From positions 112,111-176,110 of the forward strand of contig NZ_SNZC01000001.1 in NCBI RefSeq assembly GCF_004363695.1: a stretch of 64,000 nucleotides of DNA. The letters run 5' to 3'. The position numbers and the translations under genes are program-made. Position 1 is the stretch's first letter, and each line of letters opens with the position of its first letter. The notes under the pieces are model-generated. The model ran no database searches. It saw only the letters and a list, made by a program, of their open reading frames with translations, and had not been told where the DNA came from. Shown here one piece after another: positions 26,173 to 36,366 of this stretch. This DNA comes from Flavobacterium cheniae (GTDB lineage: Bacteria > Bacteroidota > Bacteroidia > Flavobacteriales > Flavobacteriaceae).

Positions 26173-29007
26173 ATGCAACACACAACAGAAGAAACTATCG
26201 AAATTATTGGTGCTAGAGCCCATAATCTTAAAAATATTGATGTATCTATTCCGCGTGAAAAACTAGTGGTTATTACTGGTTTATCAGGTTCCGGAAAATC
26301 GTCATTGGCTTTTGATACGATTTATGCTGAAGGACAACGAAGATATATCGAAACGTTCTCTGCTTACGCTCGACAATTTCTTGGTGGATTAGAACGTCCA
26401 GATGTAGATAAAATCGACGGACTTTCACCTGTGATTGCGATTGAGCAAAAAACAACAAGTAAATCACCTCGTTCAACTGTTGGAACTATTACAGAAATTT
26501 ACGATTTCTTACGTTTGTTGTATGCAAGAGGAGCTGATGCTTTCAGTTTCAATACAGGCGAAAAAATGGTTTCGTATTCGGATGACCAAATAAAACAGTT
26601 GATTTTAGAAGATTTTAATGGCAAACGAATCAATATTTTAGCGCCAGTTGTTCGTTCTCGTAAAGGGCATTACCGCGAATTATTTGAACAAATTGCCAAA
26701 CAAGGTTTCTTGAAAGTTCGAGTAAATGGTCAAATTCGGGATTTGGAATTTGGTATGAAAGTCGATCGTTATAAAACACACGATATCGAAATTGTTATTG
26801 ATAGAATGGCAATTGATACCGAAGAAGATACCGACAAACGTTTATCGGAAAGTATCAAAACCGCTATGTACCATGGTGATGATGTAATGATGGTAATCGA
26901 ACAAGAAAGTCAAGAAGTACGCTTTTACAGCCGTAATTTGATGTGTCCGTCTTCTGGAATTTCGTATACAAATCCTGAACCAAATAACTTTTCATTCAAC
27001 TCTCCAAAAGGTGCTTGTCCATGTTGTAACGGATTAGGAACTGTGAATGAAATCAACTTACAGAAAATCATTCCAAATCCGAAATCATCGATAAAAAATG
27101 GTGGTTTTGCACCTTTGGGCGAATATAAAAGTTCTTGGATTTTCAAGCAATTGGAAATTATCGCACAGAAATACGATTTCAAAATAACCGATGCTATCGA
27201 AACCATTCCGCAAGAAGCAATGGATATGATTTTGTATGGTGGAAACGAGAAATTCTCAGTCGTATCAAAGGTTATGGGAATTACTAAAGATTATAAAATC
27301 GATTTTGAAGGGATTTCCAACTTCATTAAAAATCAATACGATAATTCCGATTCAGCAAGTATCAAACGTTGGGCAAAAGAATTTATGGATGAAAATGATT
27401 GTCCAGAATGTGAAGGAACACGATTGAGAAAAGAATCTTTATATTTCAAATTAAACGGAAAAAATATCGGCGAATTAGTCCAAATGGATATTGCCGAGTT
27501 ATCCGAATGGTTTGCCGATTTAGATAATCATTTATCTGAAAAACAAAAAGTTATAGCCGTTGAGGTTGTTAAAGAGATTACCGCTCGACTACAATTTTTA
27601 TTGGATGTTGGTTTGAATTATTTATCACTAAACCGTAGTTCAAAATCGCTTTCTGGTGGTGAGGCGCAACGTATTCGATTGGCTACGCAAATTGGTTCGC
27701 AATTAGTTGGTGTTTTGTATATTTTAGATGAACCAAGTATCGGTTTGCACCAAAGAGACAACGAACGCTTGATTAAATCGTTAGAAAGTTTACGTGACAT
27801 CGGAAATTCGGTAATTGTTGTAGAACACGATAAAGACATGATTGAACGTGCCGATTATGTAATTGATATTGGTCCGAAAGCAGGACGTTTTGGTGGACAA
27901 ATCATCAGTAAAGGAACACCGAAGGAATTATTGCAAGAAGATACGATTACCGCACAATATTTAAACGGTAAAATGAAGATTGAAGTACCAAAAACGCGTA
28001 GAGAAGGCAACGGAAAATCCATCAAATTATCAGGTGCAACTGGAAATAATTTAAAAAATGTTTCGATTGAAATTCCGTTGGGAAAATTAGTTTGCGTGAC
28101 TGGTGTTTCTGGAAGTGGAAAATCAACATTGATTAATGAAACCTTGTATCCTATTTTAAATGCTCATTTTTTCAATGCGGTTAAAAAACCACAACCTTAC
28201 AAGAAAATTGAAGGTTTAGAACATATCGATAAAGTAATCGACATCGACCAAAGTCCGATTGGAAGAACACCGCGTTCAAATCCAGCGACTTACACCGATG
28301 TTTTTTCAGAAATTAGAAGTTTATACACACAAACGCCAGAAGCGATGATTCGTGGTTATAAACCAGGAAGATTTAGTTTTAACGTAAAAGGCGGGCGTTG
28401 TGAAACTTGTGAAGGTTCGGGTGTGAGAACCATTGAAATGAGCTTCTTACCTGATGTTTATGTGGAATGCGAAACCTGTATGGGAAAACGATTCAACAGA
28501 GAAACATTGGAAATTCGTTACAAAGGAAAATCAATTTCGGATGTATTGAATATGACTGTGGATGAAGCAGTAGAATTCTTTGAAAATATTCCGAAAATTT
28601 ATCGAAAAGTAAAAACGATTCAAGATGTTGGATTGGGTTATATTACTTTAGGTCAACAAAGTACAACACTTTCTGGAGGAGAAGCGCAACGTATTAAACT
28701 TGCTACTGAATTATCTAAAAAAGATACAGGAAACACCTTTTATATTTTAGATGAACCCACAACAGGTTTACATTTTGAAGACATTCGTGTTTTGATGGAT
28801 GTAATTAATGTCTTGGTTGACAAAGGAAATACCGTGTTAATTATCGAGCATAATTTAGATGTAGTAAAGTTAGCTGATTATGTAATTGATATTGGGTACG
28901 AAGGTGGAAAAGGCGGTGGAGAAGTTGTCGCAAAAGGAACTCCAGAAGAAATAATAAAAAATAAAAAAAGCTACACAGCCCAATTTTTGAAAAAAGAATT
29001 ATCTTAG
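26173..29007 (+). CDS. uvrA: Excinuclease ABC subunit A
   Basis: UvrA is the damage-sensing ATPase of nucleotide excision repair, loading UvrB at lesions. The two ABC modules are complete: Walker A '[19 protein letters not shown]' near residue 37 and '[17 protein letters not shown]' near 650, with signatures '[13 protein letters not shown]' near 490 and '[13 protein letters not shown]' near 830. Zinc modules are seen as 'CPCCNGLG' near 284, 'CPECEGTR' near 411 and 'CETCEGSG'/'CETCMGKR' near 743-765. I use the ATG at 26173 ([18 protein letters not shown]), which gives 944 aa. It stands alone, with the LOG gene 32 bases downstream. Confidence 0.97.
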   Translation: MQHTTEETIEIIGARAHNLKNIDVSIPREKLVVITGLSGSGKSSLAFDTIYAEGQRRYIETFSAYARQFLGGLERPDVDKIDGLSPVIAIEQKTTSKSPRSTVGTITEIYDFLRLLYARGADAFSFNTGEKMVSYSDDQIKQLILEDFNGKRINILAPVVRSRKGHYRELFEQIAKQGFLKVRVNGQIRDLEFGMKVDRYKTHDIEIVIDRMAIDTEEDTDKRLSESIKTAMYHGDDVMMVIEQESQEVRFYSRNLMCPSSGISYTNPEPNNFSFNSPKGACPCCNGLGTVNEINLQKIIPNPKSSIKNGGFAPLGEYKSSWIFKQLEIIAQKYDFKITDAIETIPQEAMDMILYGGNEKFSVVSKVMGITKDYKIDFEGISNFIKNQYDNSDSASIKRWAKEFMDENDCPECEGTRLRKESLYFKLNGKNIGELVQMDIAELSEWFADLDNHLSEKQKVIAVEVVKEITARLQFLLDVGLNYLSLNRSSKSLSGGEAQRIRLATQIGSQLVGVLYILDEPSIGLHQRDNERLIKSLESLRDIGNSVIVVEHDKDMIERADYVIDIGPKAGRFGGQIISKGTPKELLQEDTITAQYLNGKMKIEVPKTRREGNGKSIKLSGATGNNLKNVSIEIPLGKLVCVTGVSGSGKSTLINETLYPILNAHFFNAVKKPQPYKKIEGLEHIDKVIDIDQSPIGRTPRSNPATYTDVFSEIRSLYTQTPEAMIRGYKPGRFSFNVKGGRCETCEGSGVRTIEMSFLPDVYVECETCMGKRFNRETLEIRYKGKSISDVLNMTVDEAVEFFENIPKIYRKVKTIQDVGLGYITLGQQSTTLSGGEAQRIKLATELSKKDTGNTFYILDEPTTGLHFEDIRVLMDVINVLVDKGNTVLIIEHNLDVVKLADYVIDIGYEGGKGGGEVVAKGTPEEIIKNKKSYTAQFLKKELS

Positions 29008-29039
29008 CAGGCTTTTTTAAAAATTAAAACGAAACGAAT

Positions 29040-29765
29040 ATGGCAGCAGATCAATACGAAAACGAAGATCACAGAATTCAAGAAAAATTCAAGCAAAAAA
29101 CTTGGAACGAAATACGATCAAACGATTCTTGGGCAATTTTTAAAATTATGTCTGAGTTTGTAAATGGATATGAATCAATGGGAAGAATAGGTCCTTGTGT
29201 ATCTATTTTTGGTTCGGCGAGAACAAAACCAGATGATAAAAACTATTTATTAGCGGAAAAAATTGCTTTTAAAATCAGTAAAGCTGGTTATGGTGTAATT
29301 ACGGGTGGTGGTCCTGGAATCATGGAAGCAGGAAACAAAGGAGCGCATTATGGAGGCGGAATTTCGGTAGGTTTAAATATCGAATTGCCTTTTGAGCAAC
29401 ACTTTAATCCGTATATCGATAAAGATAAAAACTTAAACTTTGATTACTTCTTCGTAAGAAAAGTAATGTTTGTAAAATATTCACAAGGTTTTGTGGTTAT
29501 GCCAGGAGGTTTTGGAACATTAGACGAATTATTCGAAGCAGTAACGTTGATTCAAACTAAGAAAATCGGAAAATTCCCTATTATTTTAGTAGGAACCGAA
29601 TTTTGGTCAGGTTTATTAGACTGGATTAAAACGGTGATGATTGACAAAATGAAAAATGCCAATCCAGAAGACATGAACTTAATTAAAGTGGTTGATACAG
29701 AAGATGAAGTATTGGAAGCGTTAGATAACTTCTACAAAAAATACAATTTATCACCTAACTTCTAA
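29040..29765 (+). CDS. LOG family protein (TIGR00730 type)
   Basis: This 241-aa cytoplasmic protein belongs to the LOG family, often called lysine decarboxylase-like by mistake. Characterised members remove ribose 5-phosphate from cytokinin or AMP-type nucleotides. The Rossmann-like fold shows 'SIFGSARTKPDD' near 55, 'ITGGGPGIMEAGNKGA' near 87 and 'MPGGFGTLDELFEAVT' near 154, the nucleotide-binding and catalytic motif. It follows uvrA closely and may share its transcript, then ends at a strong hairpin. The physiological substrate is unknown. Confidence 0.9.
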   Translation: MAADQYENEDHRIQEKFKQKTWNEIRSNDSWAIFKIMSEFVNGYESMGRIGPCVSIFGSARTKPDDKNYLLAEKIAFKISKAGYGVITGGGPGIMEAGNKGAHYGGGISVGLNIELPFEQHFNPYIDKDKNLNFDYFFVRKVMFVKYSQGFVVMPGGFGTLDELFEAVTLIQTKKIGKFPIILVGTEFWSGLLDWIKTVMIDKMKNANPEDMNLIKVVDTEDEVLEALDNFYKKYNLSPNF

Positions 29766-29771
29766 AAAACT

Positions 29772-29799
29772 AAAAAGTCCTTCATTCGAAGGACTTTTT
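29772..29799. terminator. Bidirectional terminator
   Basis: Arms AAAAAGTCCTTC and GAAGGACTTTTT with loop ATTC separate the convergent LOG and alpha/beta hydrolase genes. The minus-strand gene stops right beside it. Confidence 0.85.
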
Positions 29800-30663
29800 T
29801 TATTTTGTAATAAATTCTTTTACTTTTTGAATTACATTTTCATCACCTAAAATCTTACGATGACCTAAACCTTCTGTTATCATGATTTCAGATTGTTTCA
29901 AATGTTTTTGAATATTATAAGCTGCTTTTACTGAAACATCATCATCGTCTTTATCGTGAATAACGAATACAGGAACTTCGGTTTTTTCTGCTGCTTTGTA
30001 AGCGGAATAATCGTCCATTTTTCCACCAAATTTTGCTTCAAAATGATCTCTTAATTTGATTCCGAATTCAGGTTTTAGTTGTAGTTTACAAATGAAATCA
30101 TCAATAATATCTTGAATGATATCACCACTTCCAATAATTACCGCTTTTTTAACTTGAAGATTTTGTTTAATTGCATTCAAAACCGACATACCTCCAAGTG
30201 AATGACCAATAGCAAATTCAAACGGTCCATACTGCTTTTCAATTTCTAAAATAGAAGCAATAAATTCAATCATAATTGACGAATTTCCTTTTGATTTACC
30301 GTGTGCTGGCGCATCAAAACTAATGGTCATGTAACCCATTTTCAGCAATTCATCAGCAATTTTCACCAATTGTGTTCCTCTTCCAGACCAACCATGGACT
30401 AAAAGGACTTTTTTATCACTTTTACCATACTCATAGACCACAATTTCTTTCTGGATTTCTGGAATAACAATACTCTTTTGAATACTATCGCGTTCCATAT
30501 GTAGTTCACGCTTTGGTAATTTGTGACGAATTGGAGTTGTAAAAAGTTTGGCAGCAAATTTAGTGGTAAGAGAAGGAGAAACAGCTTGTAAAAACTTTGC
30601 TGTTAACAAAATAGCTTTAGGTATTTCTATAACTTGTGCTTGTTTTTGTTTCTTTTTAGGCAT
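29800..30663 (-). CDS. Alpha/beta hydrolase
   Basis: This 287-aa protein has the alpha/beta hydrolase fold. 'VLLVHGWSGRGTQL' near residue 86 supplies the oxyanion region, 'FDAPAHGKS' near 115 the usual turn, 'IGHSLGGMS' near 148 the nucleophile Ser, and 'HDKDDDDVS' near 232 plus 'GLGHRKIL' near 262 the Asp and His. Basic residues fill the N-terminus (MPKKKQKQ), with a weak hydrophobic stretch after it. The substrate cannot be deduced; an esterase or lipase-like role is possible. It is monocistronic and convergent with the LOG gene. Confidence 0.85.
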   Translation of the reverse strand: MPKKKQKQAQVIEIPKAILLTAKFLQAVSPSLTTKFAAKLFTTPIRHKLPKRELHMERDSIQKSIVIPEIQKEIVVYEYGKSDKKVLLVHGWSGRGTQLVKIADELLKMGYMTISFDAPAHGKSKGNSSIMIEFIASILEIEKQYGPFEFAIGHSLGGMSVLNAIKQNLQVKKAVIIGSGDIIQDIIDDFICKLQLKPEFGIKLRDHFEAKFGGKMDDYSAYKAAEKTEVPVFVIHDKDDDDVSVKAAYNIQKHLKQSEIMITEGLGHRKILGDENVIQKVKEFITK

Positions 30664-30806
30664 TTTTTTAAATTTGGTGCAAGTTACAACTTATGTAAAT
30701 TTGAAGTACTATGGATTTTATAAAATAAAGTTAAAATGCAATTCTAATAGTATTGAATAATGGCATAAAATTTGGAAAAGTAACAGAGTTATCAAACAAT
30801 AAATCG

Positions 30807-30814
30807 TATTTTTG
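30807..30814 (+). promoter_or_regulatory. -7 box for the M48 peptidase gene
   Basis: TATTTTTG matches TAnnTTTG, 16 bases before the ATG at 30831. It supports that start over in-frame codons further upstream. Confidence 0.5.
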
Positions 30815-30830
30815 TAAAAATTTTTCACTC

Positions 30831-31649
30831 ATGAATTTCAAATTTAAATTTATCGCATTTGCTATCTTGGTACTCGTTGTATCATGTGCTAAAAATCCGT
30901 TTACAGGGAAAAGTACAATGGCATTAGTTCCTAATAGTCAAATTTTCCCATCTGCTTTTCAACAATATAATCAATTTTTATCTGAGAATAAGGTTATAAA
31001 AGGAACTGCGGATGCAAAAAGAATTGAAACAATTGGTACTAAAATCAAAACGGCTTCTGAAAGATGGTTAACGGCTAATGGTCATGCAGATTATTTAGAA
31101 GGTTATGCTTGGGAATATAAATTGGTAGATAGTAAAGAAGTAAATGCTTGGTGTATGCCAGGAGGAAAAATCGTTTTTTACACAGGAATTTTACCAATTT
31201 GTAAAGACGATGCAGGTATTGCTGCTGTAATGGGACATGAAGTGGCTCACGCATTGGCAAACCATGGACAACAACGTATGAGTGCAGGACTTTTACAACA
31301 ATTAGGAGCCGTAGGAACTCAAGTTGCAGTTGGTAATAAAGATCCTCAAACGCAAGCATTAATTATGCAAGCCTATGGAGTAGGTTCACAAGTGGGAGGA
31401 ATGTTACCTTTTAGCCGTTCTCATGAAAGTGAAGCTGATATGATTGGATTAACATTAATGGCAATTGCAGGTTATGACCCAATCAATGCTGTGAAAGTTT
31501 GGGAACGTATGGCCGCTAATTCTGGAGGACAAGCGCCACCGGAAATTTTAAGTACACACCCAAGTAACCAAACACGTATTAACGAACTAACAGCTTTAAT
31601 TCCTCAAGCAAAAGCGGAAGCAGCTAAGTTTGGTGTTACTTTCAAATAA
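30831..31649 (+). CDS. M48 family metallopeptidase lipoprotein
   Basis: This is a zinc peptidase related to periplasmic quality-control enzymes such as BepA and LoiP. The ATG at 30831 gives a signal peptide with lipobox LVVSC near residue 19 and 272 aa in all. The zinc motif 'MGHEVAHALANH' (HExxH) is near residue 134 and the third ligand is in 'ESEADMIGL' near 199. 'NAWCMPGGKIVFYTGIL' near 100 is the family's conserved strand. It probably degrades misfolded envelope proteins. A strong hairpin follows the stop codon. Confidence 0.9.
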   Translation: MNFKFKFIAFAILVLVVSCAKNPFTGKSTMALVPNSQIFPSAFQQYNQFLSENKVIKGTADAKRIETIGTKIKTASERWLTANGHADYLEGYAWEYKLVDSKEVNAWCMPGGKIVFYTGILPICKDDAGIAAVMGHEVAHALANHGQQRMSAGLLQQLGAVGTQVAVGNKDPQTQALIMQAYGVGSQVGGMLPFSRSHESEADMIGLTLMAIAGYDPINAVKVWERMAANSGGQAPPEILSTHPSNQTRINELTALIPQAKAEAAKFGVTFK

Positions 31650-31672
31650 TTAAAAAATTACTATTATATTTG

Positions 31673-31693
31673 AATCCCGACAGTGTCGGGATT
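31673..31693 (+). terminator. Terminator after the M48 peptidase gene
   Basis: AATCCCGAC (31673-31681), loop AGT, GTCGGGATT (31685-31693), then a run of T. It lies in the leader of the MFS gene, which excludes an upstream in-frame start at 31670. Confidence 0.8.
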
Positions 31694-31714
31694 TTTTATT
31701 TTAAAATAATTCGT

Positions 31715-33004
31715 ATGCAAAAACTTCAAAAAGGAGATTCTAAACTTCTAAACGCTTGGGCTTTTTATGATTGGGCAAACTCGGTTTATGCTTTGGTAAT
31801 TTCCTCAACCATTTTTCCACTGTATTATGGAGCATTATTTCGTCAAAAAAATATTGAAGAAATTGTGTTGTTTGGTTTTTCTGTAAGAAGTGAGGCTTTA
31901 ATAAGTTATGTTACCGCTTTAGGATTTTTGATAATAGCATTTATATCACCATTATTATCAGGAATTGCCGATTACATGGGAAATAAGAAGTTTTTCCTAA
32001 AACTTTTTTGCTATGTTGGAGCAACTTCTTGTATGTCACTTTACTTTTTTTCTTTAGATACAGTTGTTTTAAGTTTAGTTTCGTATTTGTTAGCCTTAAT
32101 AGGATTTTGGGGAAGTTTAGTGTTCTATAATTCATATTTACCAGATATCGCTCATAAAGACCAACAAGATAAAATCAGTGCAAAAGGGTTTAGTTTAGGA
32201 TATGTTGGTAGTGTTGTTTTATTATTGATTTGTTTAGCTGCAGTAATGTCGGTAGAAGATGATCAAAAGTTACAAATGATGCGTTATTCTTTTTTATTGG
32301 TTGGAATCTGGTGGATAGGTTTCAGTCAGTACACTTACTATTACTTACCAAATAATAAAAACGATAACAAACTGCATAAAAATGTACTATTTAATGGCTT
32401 TAAAGAGTTGCGAAAAGTTTGGCAACAAATAAAGGAATTAAAATCCTTGCGACGTTATTTAGGAGCTTTCTTTGTGTACAGTATGGCAGTACAAACCATT
32501 ATGATTATTGCCGCTTATTTTGGAGAAAAAGAAGTGCAATGGGGAAGCGATAGTAAGCGTACAATGGGATTGATTGTTAGTATTTTATTAATCCAGTTAA
32601 TTGCGGTTTTAGGCGCTTGGCTAACATCGAAACTTGTTGCTAAATATGGAAATATTACAATTTTAATTGGTTTAAATTTCTCTTGGATTTTAATTTGTAC
32701 CTATGCTTATTTCGTAGTTACACCAAATGATTTTTACATTGCTGCAGCTTTCGTTGGATTGGTTATGGGAGGAATTCAATCCTTATCGCGTTCAACGTAT
32801 TCTAAATTTATTCCAGAAGACACAAAAGACACAACTTCTTTCTTTAGTTTTTACGATGTAGCGGAGAAAATCGGAATTGTAATCGGAATGTTTACCTATG
32901 GTTATATCGCAGATGTAACGGGTAAAATCCAAAATGCAATCTTATTTTTAATCTTATTTTTTGTTGTAGGATTACTTTTATTACTCAGAGTACCAAAAAA
33001 ATAA
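31715..33004 (+). CDS. MFS transporter, UMF1/Atg22-like
   Basis: The 429-aa protein has about twelve hydrophobic segments and the N-terminal signature 'LLNAWAFYDWANSVYALVI' of the UMF1/Atg22-like major facilitators. 'GGIQSLSRSTYSKFIPE' near residue 350 is another family feature. Fungal Atg22 exports amino acids from the vacuole; the bacterial members have no firm substrate. I start at the ATG at 31715 (MQKLQKGDSK), because the sequence upstream is a transcription terminator. Confidence 0.85.
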   Translation: MQKLQKGDSKLLNAWAFYDWANSVYALVISSTIFPLYYGALFRQKNIEEIVLFGFSVRSEALISYVTALGFLIIAFISPLLSGIADYMGNKKFFLKLFCYVGATSCMSLYFFSLDTVVLSLVSYLLALIGFWGSLVFYNSYLPDIAHKDQQDKISAKGFSLGYVGSVVLLLICLAAVMSVEDDQKLQMMRYSFLLVGIWWIGFSQYTYYYLPNNKNDNKLHKNVLFNGFKELRKVWQQIKELKSLRRYLGAFFVYSMAVQTIMIIAAYFGEKEVQWGSDSKRTMGLIVSILLIQLIAVLGAWLTSKLVAKYGNITILIGLNFSWILICTYAYFVVTPNDFYIAAAFVGLVMGGIQSLSRSTYSKFIPEDTKDTTSFFSFYDVAEKIGIVIGMFTYGYIADVTGKIQNAILFLILFFVVGLLLLLRVPKK

Positions 33005-33044
33005 AATATCTTTTTATATTTGGAAAAATAATTCAAACTAACTT

Positions 33045-33587
33045 ATGAAAACTATAAAATCAATTCTAAAACTTTTAATTTTAACTTTAGCATTTACAAC
33101 AGTTTCTTGTGATGATGAACCAGTTGATCCAGCGTTAGATCTTAACGCAGGAAATTCTTCTAATAGTTTATTTACAGCAAAGATTGATGGTACTAATTTT
33201 GTTGCGGCTCAAACCATTGGAGATTTTTCTGAAACAGCATTAGGGGATCAGTTGATAATAAGTGGATTAACTAATAACGGAAAATCTATTTCTCTTCAAA
33301 TTATAAATCCTTCTGTTGGAACTTTCCCAGCAAGTACGGAAAGTAGTAATTTAAGTTTGTTACAATATTTTGATACTGCTATGGGTTCAATTAATGGAGC
33401 ATTTTCTTCTTTTAATCCACTAACAAGTACATCTATTGGAACTATTACAATTACAAATTTTGATAGAACAAATGATAAAGTTTCAGGTACTTTTAGTTTT
33501 TCTGCATACAATATTTCAAATTCTACTACTAAATTAGTTACAGAAGGTGTTTTTACTAATGTAGAATTCGATAATCAAGTTGATTAA
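33045..33587 (+). CDS. Hypothetical lipoprotein, 180 aa
   Basis: A signal peptide with lipobox TVSC (near residue 22) is followed by an acidic linker 'DDEPVDPALDLN' and a Ser/Thr/Asn-rich beta domain starting 'SLFTAKIDGTNFVA'. This pattern resembles a group of small Bacteroidetes surface lipoproteins (possibly DUF6252-like), but I cannot be certain. The function is unknown. The acidic residues right after the Cys could direct surface export as described for Bacteroidetes lipoproteins; this is inference. It ends at a strong hairpin. Confidence 0.75.
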   Translation: MKTIKSILKLLILTLAFTTVSCDDEPVDPALDLNAGNSSNSLFTAKIDGTNFVAAQTIGDFSETALGDQLIISGLTNNGKSISLQIINPSVGTFPASTESSNLSLLQYFDTAMGSINGAFSSFNPLTSTSIGTITITNFDRTNDKVSGTFSFSAYNISNSTTKLVTEGVFTNVEFDNQVD

Positions 33588-33608
33588 TTTTAGTTTACAA
33601 TATTCTAG

Positions 33609-33633
33609 AATCCCGAACTAACACTTCGGGATT
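33609..33633 (+). terminator. Terminator after the 33045-33587 lipoprotein gene
   Basis: AATCCCGAA, 7-base loop, TTCGGGATT, then seven or so T. The stem sequence resembles that at 31673. Confidence 0.8.
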
Positions 33634-33783
33634 TTTTTATGGCATACATCTTGAACTATTACTTTTGAAATTGCTATTTAAATTTATTTTATGATTTGAT
33701 TATCAATAGAATAACGCTTTTATGCTTAATTTTGAATACTATTTCAAAAGATAATTACTGACAAAAAGACCATAAATATTATT

Positions 33784-36246
33784 ATGCCGAATCAAAAAAT
33801 ACTAGCGCTTGACAATTTGTCACTTCAGGAAATGGATCCAGATTCAGAATTGATTCCATTAATGACGCCTGAGGATGAAGAAGAAATGAATAATGAGGCT
33901 TTGCCTGAGGATATTGCCATTTTACCTTTACGAAATACTGTTTTATTTCCAGGAGTTGTAATTCCAATTACCGCTGGAAGAGATAAATCGATTAAATTAA
34001 TTAACGATGCCAATGCCAAAGGAAAAATCATTGGTGTTGTAGCGCAAATTGATGAAAACGAAGAAGATCCGTCACCAAGTGATGTGCATCATATTGGAAC
34101 AGTAGCTCGAATTATGCGCGTTTTAAAAATGCCGGATGGAAATACTACTGTAATTCTTCAAGGTAAGAAACGTTTTGAAGTGGAAGCTTTTACACAAGAA
34201 GAACCCTATTTGAGAGCAAAAATCAAAGAGGTTGCAGAAGAGCGTCCAAATAATAAAAATGTAGAATTTAAAGCAATTATAGAATCAATTAAGGAATTGG
34301 CAATCCAAATTATCAAGGAAAGTCCAAATATTCCAACAGAGGCTACTTTTGCTATTAAAAACATTGAAAGTAATCCGTTTTTAATCAATTTTGTTTCTTC
34401 TAACATGAATCTTTCAGTTGAAGAAAAGCAAAAATTACTTTCGATTCCAAATTTAAAAGACAGAGCGCTTGAAACTTTACGTTTCATGAACTTAGAGCTT
34501 CAAAAATTAGAAGTTCGCAACGATATTCAGTCGAAAGTACGTTTCGATTTAGACCAACAACAACGCGAATATTTCTTACAGCAACAAATGAAAACCATTC
34601 AAGAAGAATTGGGTGGTGTTTCGTATGAAGCCGAAATTGAGGAAATGCGTGCCAAAGGTTTAAAGAAAAAATGGGACGATAAAACAGCAAAACATTTCGA
34701 AAAAGAATTGTCAAAATTGCAACGTACGAATCCAAATTCGCCTGATTTTGGAATCCAACGCAATTATATTGAGTTATTTTTAGAATTGCCTTGGAACGAA
34801 TTTACCAAAGATAATTTCGATTTAAAACGTGCTCAAAAAATTCTAGATAGAGATCATTACGGATTAGAAGATGTTAAAAAACGTATCATTGAGCATTTAG
34901 CGGTTTTGAAATTGCGAAACGATATGAAATCGCCAATTCTTTGTTTATACGGACCTCCTGGTGTGGGTAAAACCTCAATTGGGAAGTCGGTAGCCGAAGC
35001 ATTAGGTAGAGAATACATCAGAATGTCACTAGGTGGTTTACGTGATGAAGCAGAAATTCGAGGTCATCGAAAAACCTATATTGGTGCGATGCCAGGACGT
35101 ATTCTTCAAAATATTAAAAAAGCAAAAACATCTAATCCAGTGTTTGTTTTAGATGAGATTGATAAATTATCTACGAGTCATAATGGTGATCCATCTTCGG
35201 CTTTGTTAGAAGTTTTAGATCCTGAACAAAACAAAGAATTCCATGATAATTTCTTGGAATTAGGCTACGATTTATCAAAAGTAATGTTCATTGCAACTTC
35301 CAATAGTTTATCTCCAATTCAACCAGCACTTCGTGACCGTATGGAAATCATCGAAATGACCGGTTATACGATTGAAGAAAAAATCGAAATTGCAAAAACA
35401 CATTTGCTTCCAAAACAATTAAAAGAACACGGATTAACAACTAAAGATTTACAAATTGGTAAAAAACAATTGGAAAAAATCGTAGTAGGTTACACACGTG
35501 AATCGGGTGTTCGTGGTTTAGAGAAAAAAATTGCTCAAGTGGTGCGTCACGCTGCAAAATCAATTGCAATGGACGAAACTTATAACGTAAAAGTTTCCGA
35601 TGCTGATATTTTAGAAGTATTAAAATCGCCACGTATGGAGCGCGATAAATACGAAAATAATGACGTTGCTGGAGTTGTTACAGGTTTAGCTTGGACATCG
35701 GTTGGTGGTGATATTTTGTTTATCGAATCCTTAATTTCGAAAGGAAAAGGAGCCATGACCATGACTGGGAATTTAGGAACGGTTATGAAAGAATCGGTTA
35801 CTATTGCTTTAGAATACATTCGCGCCAACGCTGAATTTTTAGGAATAGATCCAGAAGTTTTAAATAATTACAACATACACATTCACGTTCCAGAAGGAGC
35901 AACGCCAAAAGACGGACCAAGTGCCGGAATTGCAATGTTAACCTCAATGGTTTCTTCATTCACACAAAAAAGAATAAAGAAAAATATTGCTATGACAGGC
36001 GAAATCACGCTTCGTGGAAAAGTATTACCTGTTGGTGGTATCAAAGAAAAAATCTTAGCAGCTAAGAGAGCGAATATCAAAGAAATTATTCTGTGTAAAG
36101 AAAATAAACGTGATATTGAGGAAATCAAACCAGATTATATTGAAGGTTTAACGTTCCATTACGTTGACAAAATGAGCGAAGTTTTAGATATTGCCATTAC
36201 GAATCAAAAGGTCAAAAACGCTAAAGTTTTAGAAACTAAAAAGTAA
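33784..36246 (+). CDS. lon: ATP-dependent protease Lon
   Basis: Lon degrades damaged and regulatory proteins in the cytoplasm using ATP. Order along the 820 aa: substrate-binding LON domain (about 45-240, beginning 'AILPLRNTVLFPGVVIP'), coiled coil, AAA+ module with Walker A 'GPPGVGKTSIGKSVAE' near 389 and Walker B 'VFVLDEIDKL' near 455, then the protease domain with catalytic Ser in 'PKDGPSAGIAM' near 712 and Lys in 'GGIKEKILAAKRA' near 755. The acidic N-terminal extension (residues 1-42) is longer than in E. coli and common in Bacteroidetes. A long hairpin ends the unit. Confidence 0.97.
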   Translation: MPNQKILALDNLSLQEMDPDSELIPLMTPEDEEEMNNEALPEDIAILPLRNTVLFPGVVIPITAGRDKSIKLINDANAKGKIIGVVAQIDENEEDPSPSDVHHIGTVARIMRVLKMPDGNTTVILQGKKRFEVEAFTQEEPYLRAKIKEVAEERPNNKNVEFKAIIESIKELAIQIIKESPNIPTEATFAIKNIESNPFLINFVSSNMNLSVEEKQKLLSIPNLKDRALETLRFMNLELQKLEVRNDIQSKVRFDLDQQQREYFLQQQMKTIQEELGGVSYEAEIEEMRAKGLKKKWDDKTAKHFEKELSKLQRTNPNSPDFGIQRNYIELFLELPWNEFTKDNFDLKRAQKILDRDHYGLEDVKKRIIEHLAVLKLRNDMKSPILCLYGPPGVGKTSIGKSVAEALGREYIRMSLGGLRDEAEIRGHRKTYIGAMPGRILQNIKKAKTSNPVFVLDEIDKLSTSHNGDPSSALLEVLDPEQNKEFHDNFLELGYDLSKVMFIATSNSLSPIQPALRDRMEIIEMTGYTIEEKIEIAKTHLLPKQLKEHGLTTKDLQIGKKQLEKIVVGYTRESGVRGLEKKIAQVVRHAAKSIAMDETYNVKVSDADILEVLKSPRMERDKYENNDVAGVVTGLAWTSVGGDILFIESLISKGKGAMTMTGNLGTVMKESVTIALEYIRANAEFLGIDPEVLNNYNIHIHVPEGATPKDGPSAGIAMLTSMVSSFTQKRIKKNIAMTGEITLRGKVLPVGGIKEKILAAKRANIKEIILCKENKRDIEEIKPDYIEGLTFHYVDKMSEVLDIAITNQKVKNAKVLETKK

Positions 36247-36261
36247 TTTCAATATTATATC

Positions 36262-36302
36262 AAAAAGAACTCTCAATAAATTACTTATTGAGAGTTCTTT
36301 TT
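36262..36302 (+). terminator. Terminator after lon
   Basis: A long stem of AAAAAGAACTCTCAATAA (36262-36279) with TTATTGAGAGTTCTTTTT (36285-36302), loop of five bases, followed by more T. Confidence 0.88.
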
Positions 36303-36325
36303 TTGTTTACTAACTGATATAATTT

Positions 36326-36333
36326 TATCTTCG
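36326..36333 (+). promoter_or_regulatory. -7 box (TTCG variant) for porQ
   Basis: TATCTTCG fits the TAnnTTCG variant and lies 33 bases before the porQ ATG. Confidence 0.35.
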
Positions 36334-36366
36334 CAGTTGCGTTATATGTAAGATTAACACCAAAAA

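Noticed and set aside
30753..30830. Upstream extension of the M48 peptidase frame
   Set aside because: It would precede the lipoprotein signal peptide and contains the TATTTTTG promoter box; the ATG at 30831 gives a proper lipobox.
31670..31714. Upstream extension of the MFS transporter frame
   Set aside because: These bases form the terminator hairpin of the preceding gene.
34206..36128. Several open frames of 80-95 codons antisense to lon
   Set aside because: They shadow a well-conserved gene, show no family motifs and have no promoter or terminator of their own.
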